Positions 15,127-20,933 of a stretch of 20,933 nucleotides of DNA are shown piece by piece. Both the position numbers and the translations under genes were made by a program. The first letter of the stretch is position 1, and every line of letters begins with the position of its first letter. The DNA is from Fen-178 sp049516835 (GTDB lineage Bacteria > Acidobacteriota > Terriglobia > Bryobacterales > Bryobacteraceae): NCBI GenBank assembly GCA_049516835.1, contig JBEKSR010000100.1, positions 1 to 20,933 on the forward strand. The letters are read 5' to 3'. The notes beneath the pieces are model-generated. The model saw only the letters and a program-made list of their open reading frames with translations. It searched no databases and was not told where the DNA came from.

Positions 15127-16196
15127 CCCCCGCCCGTACCGCTGCCTTCGACATCCTCCGCCAGGTGGAAGCCGGCGGCTACGCCTCCGATCTGCTTCTC
15201 ACGCACACCGCCGCGCTCGATTCCCGCGACGCCGGGCTCGCCTCCGCCATCGTCTTCGGCGTCTTGCGATACCGCGCGCAACTCGACTGCCTCATCGGGC
15301 GTTACTCCGGCCGCCGGCAGAAGCTCGACCCCGAAGTGAGCATCGCGCTGCGCATGGGCATTTATCAGCTTCGTTATCTGGAGCGCATCCCGCCGCACGC
15401 CGCCGTGGCCGCCAGCGTGGAACTCGTCAAGCGCGCGCGCAAGCGCTCTGCCGCGGGCTTCGTCAATGCGGTGCTGCGGAAGGTGGACCGCAGCCCCGTC
15501 GAATGGCCCAGCCGCGACGTGGAACTCTCTTGCCCTGCGTGGCTGCTGGCTCGCTGGGAGCGCCACTACGGGGCCGAGGCCGCCGCCGGTATCGCCCGCG
15601 CCGCGCTCGAGGAGCCGGAAAAGTACATGCGCGGCGGCCGCGTTCAGGACATCGGCTCTCAATCCATCGTTCCGCTGCTCGGCCTCGCCCCCGGCCAGCG
15701 GTTCCTCGATCTCTGCGCCGCGCCCGGCAACAAGACCGCGCAAGCGCTCGAATCGGGCGTCCGCGCCGTGGCCTGCGATCTCCATTATCGCCGCCTCGCG
15801 CCCATGATGCGCCTCACCCCCAACCTGGTGGTTCTGGACGCCTCTCATCCGCTTCCCTTCGCGCGCCCATTCGACCGCATCCTCCTCGACGTGCCTTGCT
15901 CTGGAACGGGCACCCTCGGGCGCAACCCCGAAATCAAGTGGCGGCTCACGCCCGCCGATCTCGATGATCTCCATCGCCGCCAGGCCGCGCTGCTGGCCAA
16001 TGCGCGCGCGGCCCTCGCGCCCGGCGGGCTGCTGGTGTATTCCACATGTTCGCTGGAACCGGAAGAGAATGAAGCGGTGGTCGCCGCCGTTCCTCCGGAA
16101 CTCATCGTCGAGACCATGCGCCGCATTCCCGGCCGCGATGCCGGGGACGGGTTCTATGCCGCTGTGATAGAATCGGACCAGCCCGCAAATGATTGA
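15123..16196 (+). CDS. rsmB: 16S rRNA m5C967 methyltransferase RsmB, shortened
   Basis: RsmB methylates C967 of 16S rRNA using SAM. The N-terminal NusB-like helical domain covers about 1-125 (AAFDILRQVEAGGYASDLLL, FVNAVLRKVDR). The methyltransferase has motif I LDLCAAPGNKT (195-205), motif IV DVPCSGTG with C259, and motif VI LVYSTCSLEPEENE with the catalytic C309. At 357 residues it is shorter than the usual 420-450. The sequence passes directly from EEPEKYMR to GRVQDIGSQS near residue 170, where homologues have an extra 40-50-residue pre-methyltransferase subdomain. The TTG start at 15123 overlaps the TGA of ATPase 2 and has GAGG seven bases upstream. It overlaps rpe by eight bases. Confidence 0.9.
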   Translation: MTPARTAAFDILRQVEAGGYASDLLLTHTAALDSRDAGLASAIVFGVLRYRAQLDCLIGRYSGRRQKLDPEVSIALRMGIYQLRYLERIPPHAAVAASVELVKRARKRSAAGFVNAVLRKVDRSPVEWPSRDVELSCPAWLLARWERHYGAEAAAGIARAALEEPEKYMRGGRVQDIGSQSIVPLLGLAPGQRFLDLCAAPGNKTAQALESGVRAVACDLHYRRLAPMMRLTPNLVVLDASHPLPFARPFDRILLDVPCSGTGTLGRNPEIKWRLTPADLDDLHRRQAALLANARAALAPGGLLVYSTCSLEPEENEAVVAAVPPELIVETMRRIPGRDAGDGFYAAVIESDQPAND

Positions 16197-16863
16197 AATT
16201 ATTCCGTCAATTCTGTCGGCGGACTTTGCCCGCCTGGCGGAAGACATCGCTCGTGTCGAACGCGCCGGCGCCACTATCCTTCACCTGGACGTCATGGACG
16301 GCCACTTCGTGCCCAACCTCACCATCGGGCCGCCGGTGGTCGAATCCGTCCGCAAAACCACGCGCCTCCACCTGGACGTCCACCTCATGATCGAAAGCCC
16401 CGAACGCTTTGTCGCCGCGTTCGTCGGGGCGGGCGCCGATTCCGTTTCGGTGCATTATGAAGCTTGCCCCAACCTGGATGGCACTCTGGGGCTGATCCGT
16501 AAGGCCGGCGCCCTGGCGGGCGTGGTGCTCAACCCCGCCACCCCGGTCTCGGTGCTCGAAGACGTTCTCGAGATGGCGGATTACGTGCTCTTGATGAGCG
16601 TGAACCCCGGCTTCGGCGGGCAGAAGCTCATCCCCTACGTGCTCGATAAGGCGCGCAAGCTCGACCGGATGCGGCGTGAGAAGAAGTTAGCGCTGCCCAT
16701 CGAAATCGATGGCGGCGTCGACCGGGGGAACCTGGCCGATGTGGTACGCTCCGGCTGTGAGTGGATTGTCACAGGGTCGGCGATCTTTCACAGTCCGGAC
16801 CCCGAGGCTACCGTGCGGGAGATGCGCGAAATTGCCGCCAGCGCCACCGGGGTGAGAGTGTAA
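16189..16863 (+). CDS. rpe: Ribulose-phosphate 3-epimerase
   Basis: This cytoplasmic TIM-barrel enzyme interconverts ribulose 5-phosphate and xylulose 5-phosphate in the pentose phosphate pathway. The 224-residue length is standard. Signature segments are PSILSADF (6-13), HLDVMDGHFVPN with metal-site H32 and D34 and catalytic D37, HLMIES with H65, SVNPGFGGQ, and EIDGGV with D174. The phosphate-binding GSAIF follows. The ATG at 16189 lies inside the end of rsmB. The next gene follows after 11 bp, so this is part of the same tightly packed operon. Confidence 0.96.
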   Translation: MIEIIPSILSADFARLAEDIARVERAGATILHLDVMDGHFVPNLTIGPPVVESVRKTTRLHLDVHLMIESPERFVAAFVGAGADSVSVHYEACPNLDGTLGLIRKAGALAGVVLNPATPVSVLEDVLEMADYVLLMSVNPGFGGQKLIPYVLDKARKLDRMRREKKLALPIEIDGGVDRGNLADVVRSGCEWIVTGSAIFHSPDPEATVREMREIAASATGVRV

Positions 16864-16874
16864 GGGATTGAAAC

Positions 16875-18260
16875 ATGGTCCGAAACTTCATTCGTTATGC
16901 CGCTCTGCTCGCTGCGCTGGGGGTTCTGCTGAGTTCCTGCGGCCTCAAACGTCACAAGTACGACAACCCGATCACCAAGGACACCCAGCAGCCCGACAAG
17001 GTCCTGTTCGACAAGGCCATCGCCGATGTCGAGCACAGCCGCTTCGAAGTCGCGCGGTTCACGCTGCAAACCCTCATCAACACCTACGACACCAGCGAGT
17101 ACCTCGCCAAGGCCAAGCTCGCCATCGCCGATAGCTGGTTTCGCGAGGGCGGCGCCCACGGCCTCGCCCAGGCCGAAGCCGAGTACAAGGACTTCATCCT
17201 GTTCTACCCCGCCATGGAAGAAGCGGCCGAGGCCCAGGAGAAGGTCTGCGATATCCACTACAAGCAGATGGAGAAATCCGACCGCGACCCCATGCATGCG
17301 TTGCGCGCCGAGGACGAATGCCGTCAGTTGCTGGTGCAGTTCCCCAACAGCAAGTTTGCCCCCGAGGCGCAACAGAAACTGCGCGACATCCAGGAAGTGC
17401 TGGCCGACGCGGAGTTCCGAACCGCCACGTTCTATCACACCAAGGGCAGCTTTCCCGCGTCTGCCAACCGCTTCCAGGGCATGGCCGACCAGTTCCCGCT
17501 TTACAGCCAGGCCGACGAAGCGCTGTGGCAGCTCGCCGATTCCTACCAGCATATGGGCGACCGCTTCGAGAACCAGCAGGTGGCGGCCTACACCAGGATC
17601 GTCAAGGACTATCCGCTGAGCGTGCACGCCGATGCCGCCCGGGCCAGGCTGAAGGAAATGAACCGGCCCGTGCCGGAAGCCGATCCCGTGGCTTACGCCC
17701 GCATGAAGTATGAGCTGGAGAACCACACCAAAACCAGCCTGATGGGCCACTTCTTCGGGGCTTTCCGCACCAGCCCCAACATGAACCAGGCGGCCAAGTC
17801 GGGAAGCCCGCAGATGACCGGTCTGCGGCCCACCATTCCGGCCAGCGTTCCGCAGGTTGCCGCGGGCACACAGGGGGTGAGCTCGGAGGTCTCCGTCTCC
17901 ACCGTGGCGGACAGTTCCGCCATCGACAGGAATCCCGACGCGCGCGCCAACCCCCCTGCGCCGGGCGCCGCCGCGAGTGATACCGCCAACACCGTTACCG
18001 CCACCCAGCCCGCCGCCGCTCCCGCGCCGCCGGTCCAGCAATCCACCGTTACGCGCACCGGCGTGGATATCAACACCGCGTCCGTAGGGGAATTGCAGAA
18101 GTTGCCTGGTGTCGGAAAGATCGCGGCGCAGAGGATCGTCGCCATGCGGCCGTTCTTGTCCATCCAGGATCTGATCCGGACGGGTCTTACGCAGAAGACT
18201 ATTAATAATCTCAAGCCCGCCGCCAAAGATTCCGCCGCGCCTGCCCCGGCGAAAAAATGA
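16875..18260 (+). CDS. BamD-like lipoprotein fused to a ComEA-like HhH domain
   Basis: This 461-residue protein begins with a lipoprotein signal ending LLSSC (Cys22), so it should be anchored in a membrane, probably the outer one. Residues of about 40-285 contain TPR-type helical pairs resembling BamD (FDKAIADVEHSRFEVARFTLQTLI, YPAMEEAAEAQEKVCDIHYKQM, FPNSKFAPEAQQKL). A roughly 100-residue Ala/Pro/Ser/Thr-rich linker follows. At about 396-450 is a helix-hairpin-helix module beginning DINTAS and continuing LQKLPGVGKIAAQRIV, as in ComEA and related DNA-binding proteins; the second hairpin (RTGLTQKTINNLKP) is weaker. Known BamD lacks such a tail. The ATG follows AGGG. The stop overlaps the next gene as ATGA. 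It could serve envelope assembly, DNA uptake, or both; that is inference. Confidence 0.85.
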   Translation: MVRNFIRYAALLAALGVLLSSCGLKRHKYDNPITKDTQQPDKVLFDKAIADVEHSRFEVARFTLQTLINTYDTSEYLAKAKLAIADSWFREGGAHGLAQAEAEYKDFILFYPAMEEAAEAQEKVCDIHYKQMEKSDRDPMHALRAEDECRQLLVQFPNSKFAPEAQQKLRDIQEVLADAEFRTATFYHTKGSFPASANRFQGMADQFPLYSQADEALWQLADSYQHMGDRFENQQVAAYTRIVKDYPLSVHADAARARLKEMNRPVPEADPVAYARMKYELENHTKTSLMGHFFGAFRTSPNMNQAAKSGSPQMTGLRPTIPASVPQVAAGTQGVSSEVSVSTVADSSAIDRNPDARANPPAPGAAASDTANTVTATQPAAAPAPPVQQSTVTRTGVDINTASVGELQKLPGVGKIAAQRIVAMRPFLSIQDLIRTGLTQKTINNLKPAAKDSAAPAPAKK

Positions 18261-19051
18261 GCCGCATTCTGCTGGTGGACGACAGCCCGCACGCCCAGCG
18301 CATGGGGGAGCGCATCCTCAGCGATGAGGGTTACGAGGTAGTCACCGTCAGCAACGCCGACTCCGCGCTGATCCGCCTGGAAGACGCCGATCCCGACGTG
18401 GTGGTGGCGGATGCCGTGATGCCCGGCCGCACCGGCTATGATATCTGCCAATACCTCAAGATGAGCCCGCGCCACCGCCACGTGCGGGTCATCCTCACAT
18501 CGGGAGCCCAGGAGCCGATCGATGCGGCGAGGGCGCAGCTTGTCCAGGCCGATGGCGCGATCGAGAAACCGTTCGAGGCCAGCGCCTTGCTGGCGGCCGT
18601 GAAACCGCTGGCGGAAGCGGCGCAAAAGGAGCGGCTCGGTGATCCGGGCCCAGGCGCCCAGGCGGTGGCCGCCGACCGGGCGCCGGGGGCCACGGAGTCG
18701 GCCCCGTTCGTCGCCGTGGTGGATGCGGAACAGGTGCGCGCGGCCGTAACCGTGGCGCTGGACGCCGCCATGGGCTCGATGGTCGACGAAATCGGGCGCC
18801 GCGTGCTCGCGGCGCTCAACGCCAGCAAGCCACAGGCGCACCCCGCGACAGCGGCCCCGCAGCCCGAGCCTTTCCAGCTTGCCCAGCCCGCGGTTTTTCC
18901 GCCCCCGCACACGCCGCGCGAGATGGTGCGCCGCGTGACGCCGCTGCGCGTCCGCACCGGCTCCATCCTCGGCTTAGACATCGACAACCTGGAACCGGAG
19001 GACCCCGATCCCCCACCCGGCCCCCGGCCCCCGGCCCCTGGCCCCCACTAG
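18257..19051 (+). CDS. Receiver-domain protein with Pro/Ala-rich tail
   Basis: The N-terminal 120 residues form a CheY-like receiver with D8/D9, phosphoacceptor D52 (VVADAVMPG), S82 and K104 (IEKPF), so it should accept phosphate from a histidine kinase encoded elsewhere. No DNA-binding or enzymatic output domain is recognised. After a low-complexity stretch there is an amphipathic segment at about residues 155-195 (VRAAVTVALDAAMGSMVDEI, then GRRVLAALNAS). The tail beyond is Pro-rich and ends PPPGPRPPAPGPH. This could be an oligomerisation or adaptor module. The ATG overlaps the previous stop by four bases (ATGA). The next gene follows after one base. Confidence 0.85.
   Translation: MSRILLVDDSPHAQRMGERILSDEGYEVVTVSNADSALIRLEDADPDVVVADAVMPGRTGYDICQYLKMSPRHRHVRVILTSGAQEPIDAARAQLVQADGAIEKPFEASALLAAVKPLAEAAQKERLGDPGPGAQAVAADRAPGATESAPFVAVVDAEQVRAAVTVALDAAMGSMVDEIGRRVLAALNASKPQAHPATAAPQPEPFQLAQPAVFPPPHTPREMVRRVTPLRVRTGSILGLDIDNLEPEDPDPPPGPRPPAPGPH
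19003..19046 (-). other. G-rich tract on the template strand (potential G-quadruplex)
   Basis: The + strand has seven runs of three to five C within 44 bases, separated by one to three bases, so the - (template) strand has seven G runs with short loops. It encodes the Pro/Gly tail of the receiver protein and ends six bases before the yajQ ATG. It fits the G3+N1-7 quadruplex pattern. Confidence 0.6.
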
Positions 19052-19052
19052 T

Positions 19053-19553
19053 ATGCCCGACAACAGCTTCGACGTAGTCTCCAAAATCGAAATACCGGAA
19101 GTCGTCAACGCCATCCAGCAGGCGCTGAAGGAGATTCACCAGCGCTTCGACCTCAAAGACTCGAAGTCCGACATCGAGCTCAAGGAGAAGGAAAACAAGG
19201 TCGTCTTGTCCAGCCAGGACGAATTCAAGCTCAAGGCGGTGGTGGACCTCCTCGAATCCAAGCTGGTCCGGCGCAAGGTGCCGCTCAAGGGGTTGACCTA
19301 CGGAGACATCATTCCCGCCGCCGGCTCCACCGTGCGCCAGGAGATCTCGCTGCAGCAGGGCATCCCCACGGAAAAAGCGCGCGAGATTGTGAAGAAAATC
19401 AAGGACAGCAAGCTCCGGGTGCAGGCCTCCATCCAGGGCGATTTCGTGCGCGTCGCCGGCCGCGACCGCGACACCCTCCAGCAGGTCATCAAGCTGCTGC
19501 GCGAGACCGATTTCGGCATCGACACGCAGTTCACCAACTACCGCACGAACTGA
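19053..19553 (+). CDS. yajQ: YajQ-family nucleotide-binding protein
   Basis: This small cytoplasmic protein of 166 residues has two ferredoxin-like folds; members of the family bind cyclic di-GMP and nucleic acids. Diagnostic stretches are SFDVVSKIEIPEVVNAI at the start, RFDLKDSKSDIEL, LTYGDIIPAAGSTVRQEISL and IPTEKAREIVKKIKDSKLRVQASIQGDFVRV, ending DFGIDTQFTNYR. Length is normal. The ATG lies one base after the receiver gene stop. No Shine-Dalgarno sequence is present in the C-rich upstream run, so translation probably depends on coupling. Confidence 0.95.
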   Translation: MPDNSFDVVSKIEIPEVVNAIQQALKEIHQRFDLKDSKSDIELKEKENKVVLSSQDEFKLKAVVDLLESKLVRRKVPLKGLTYGDIIPAAGSTVRQEISLQQGIPTEKAREIVKKIKDSKLRVQASIQGDFVRVAGRDRDTLQQVIKLLRETDFGIDTQFTNYRTN

Positions 19554-19563
19554 AAGAGTAAGC

Positions 19564-20808
19564 GTGACTGCGCCCTCGACTCCCCTTCAAACCAAAGTTT
19601 CGGGCGCCTTGCGGGGCGTGGTGATCCTGCTGGTGCTCTCCGTCTCCATTAATTACATCGATCGCGGGAATCTCTCGATTGCGGCGCCGCTGCTCAAAGA
19701 TGAATTGGGGATTTCGGCGTCGCAACTGGGGATTCTGCTTTCCTCATTCTTTTGGACCTACGCCGCCTGCCAGATCCTGGCCGGCTGGCTGGTGGATCGC
19801 TTCGACGTGAACTGGGTTCTGGCGGTGGGGTTCTTTCTCTGGTCGGTGGCGACGGCCGCCACCGGCTTGATCCACGGATTCGCGGTGCTGCTGGTCTTGC
19901 GGTTGCTGCTCGGGATTGGGGAGTCGGTGGCCTACCCGTGTTATTCGAAGATCCTGGCCGCGCATTTCCTGGAGCATCAGCGCGGACTGGCGAATGCGCT
20001 GATCGACGCCGGCACGAAAGTCGGACCGGCGCTGGGCACGCTGGTGGGCGGCATCTTCATGGCGCACTTTGGCTGGCGGCCGTTCTTCATCGCCCTGGGA
20101 CTGGGCAGCCTGTTTTGGCTGCCGGGCTGGGTGAAATGGATGCCGCGCGGGCCAGGCCTCGCCGCCGGCCACCCCGGCGGAATTCCGAGCATTCCCGATA
20201 TCCTGCGCCAGCGTTCGGCATGGGCGACCTTCTTTGGGCTCTTCTGCTCGAACTATTTCTGGTATTTTCTGCTCACCTGGCTGCCCTTTTATCTGGTTCG
20301 GGAGCGGCACTTTTCCATGAACCTGATGGCCACGGTTGGCTCGGCCGCATACTTTGTGACCGCCACCGCAACGACCATGGCCGGATGGCTGTCGGATCTC
20401 TTCATCGCGGCCGGCGCCACACCCACGCGCGTCCGCAAGACCTGCACGGGAGCGGGGTTGGGCGGGGCCACCATTATCCTGGGCGTCGCGTGGGTTTCCA
20501 ATCCCGTGGCATCGATGGTCTTCCTGATGCTTGGCTGCATGTCATACGGCGTATTCGCATCCAGCCACTGGGCCATCACCCAGACCATCGCCGGGCCCCG
20601 GGCCGCGGGCAGATGGTCGGGTTTACAGAACTTCGTGGGGAACCTGGCCGGGGTTACGGCGCCCGCCATCACCGGATTCGTCGTGGACAAAACCGGCCAG
20701 TTCTTTTGGGCCTTCGCCGTTTCCGCCGCCGTCGCCCTGATTGGCTCTACCATGTACCTGTTCCTGCTTGGGCCGGTCGAGCCGGTGGTCTGGCGCGCCC
20801 GGAGTTGA
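19564..20808 (+). CDS. MFS transporter, anion:cation symporter (ACS)-like
   Basis: This 414-residue major facilitator permease has about 12 hydrophobic segments. The first helix contains SINYIDRGNLSIA, and the second region AGWLVDRFDVN carries the conserved G-x-x-x-D-R signature of the loop between helices 2 and 3. RLLLGIGESVAYP is like motifs of the ACS group, which in known members imports organic anions such as sugar acids (hexuronates, galactarate) or 4-hydroxyphenylacetate. The substrate here cannot be set. The start is GTG at 19564 (VTAPSTP read as MTAPSTP), 10 bases after the yajQ stop, with AGAGTAAG upstream. It may be in the same operon, though its function is unrelated to its neighbours. 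Confidence 0.88.
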   Translation: MTAPSTPLQTKVSGALRGVVILLVLSVSINYIDRGNLSIAAPLLKDELGISASQLGILLSSFFWTYAACQILAGWLVDRFDVNWVLAVGFFLWSVATAATGLIHGFAVLLVLRLLLGIGESVAYPCYSKILAAHFLEHQRGLANALIDAGTKVGPALGTLVGGIFMAHFGWRPFFIALGLGSLFWLPGWVKWMPRGPGLAAGHPGGIPSIPDILRQRSAWATFFGLFCSNYFWYFLLTWLPFYLVRERHFSMNLMATVGSAAYFVTATATTMAGWLSDLFIAAGATPTRVRKTCTGAGLGGATIILGVAWVSNPVASMVFLMLGCMSYGVFASSHWAITQTIAGPRAAGRWSGLQNFVGNLAGVTAPAITGFVVDKTGQFFWAFAVSAAVALIGSTMYLFLLGPVEPVVWRARS

Positions 20809-20855
20809 CCGGGGCTGGATTCGCACCCCCGTTTGTGCCATGCTGAACGGTTCGT

Positions 20856-20933
20856 ATGGACATTATCACCGGCAACGTCGGATGGATCGAAGTGATCTGC
20901 GGGCCCATGTTCTCGGGCAAGAGCGAAGAGCTG
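20856..20933 (+). CDS. tdk: Thymidine kinase, 5' fragment cut by the window end
   Basis: Only 26 codons are visible. They read from an ATG at 20856 into GWIEVICGPMFSGKSEEL, where GPMFSGKS is the P-loop typical of bacterial type II thymidine kinase, the salvage enzyme phosphorylating thymidine with ATP. The first eight residues are not conserved. The 47-bp gap after the MFS gene has no clear terminator. The frame is open to the last base. Confidence 0.85.
   Translation, partial: MDIITGNVGWIEVICGPMFSGKSEEL

Overview
The window looks like chromosomal DNA from a high-GC, Gram-negative soil-type bacterium, most plausibly Acidobacteriota of the Solibacter/Bryobacter kind. This is inferred from a very large Oar-type TonB-dependent receptor with an N-terminal carboxypeptidase-regulatory-like domain, an RNase J, a BamD-type lipoprotein, frequent TTG/GTG starts and short dispersed repeats. 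No rRNA, tRNA, transposase or CRISPR array is visible.

Layout. (1) 1-1903: RNase J on the + strand, preceded by a short dispersed repeat and followed by a 33-bp inverted repeat that separates it from a converging gene. (2) 1912-10915, all on the - strand and read right to left: a TtcA-like tRNA thiolase, a DUF47/PhoU-like protein, a Pit phosphate permease, a PhoB-like regulator, a PhoR-like kinase, a second PhoB-like regulator, and the outer-membrane receptor. Apart from the first gene this reads as a phosphate-sensing and uptake block. An 11-bp-period direct repeat resembling a Pho box lies just upstream of the receptor, which suggests (inference) that the receptor belongs to the same regulon. 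(3) 10916-11037: a divergent control region with two copies of one 18-bp palindrome. One exactly fills the spacer of a near-consensus sigma-70 promoter reading right. The other fills the spacer of a weaker candidate promoter reading left. (4) 11038-15126: two tandem AAA/STAND-type ATPases. The second carries a winged helix and an array of nearly identical 38-residue TPR-like repeats. (5) 15123-20933: a tightly packed + strand run of rsmB, rpe, a BamD-like lipoprotein ending in a ComEA-like helix-hairpin-helix, a receiver-domain protein, yajQ, an MFS permease, and the first 26 codons of thymidine kinase.

The most unusual parts are the operator-controlled ATPase pair, whose last gene is translationally overlapped with the housekeeping gene rsmB; the lipoprotein fusion to a DNA-binding HhH module; an rsmB gene that seems to lack the segment just before its methyltransferase domain; and two families of short repeats, one of which appears to supply the start codon of a response regulator. 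The ATPase operon with its paired palindromes is the best candidate for an undescribed system. Its effector and its repressor are not identifiable from this window.
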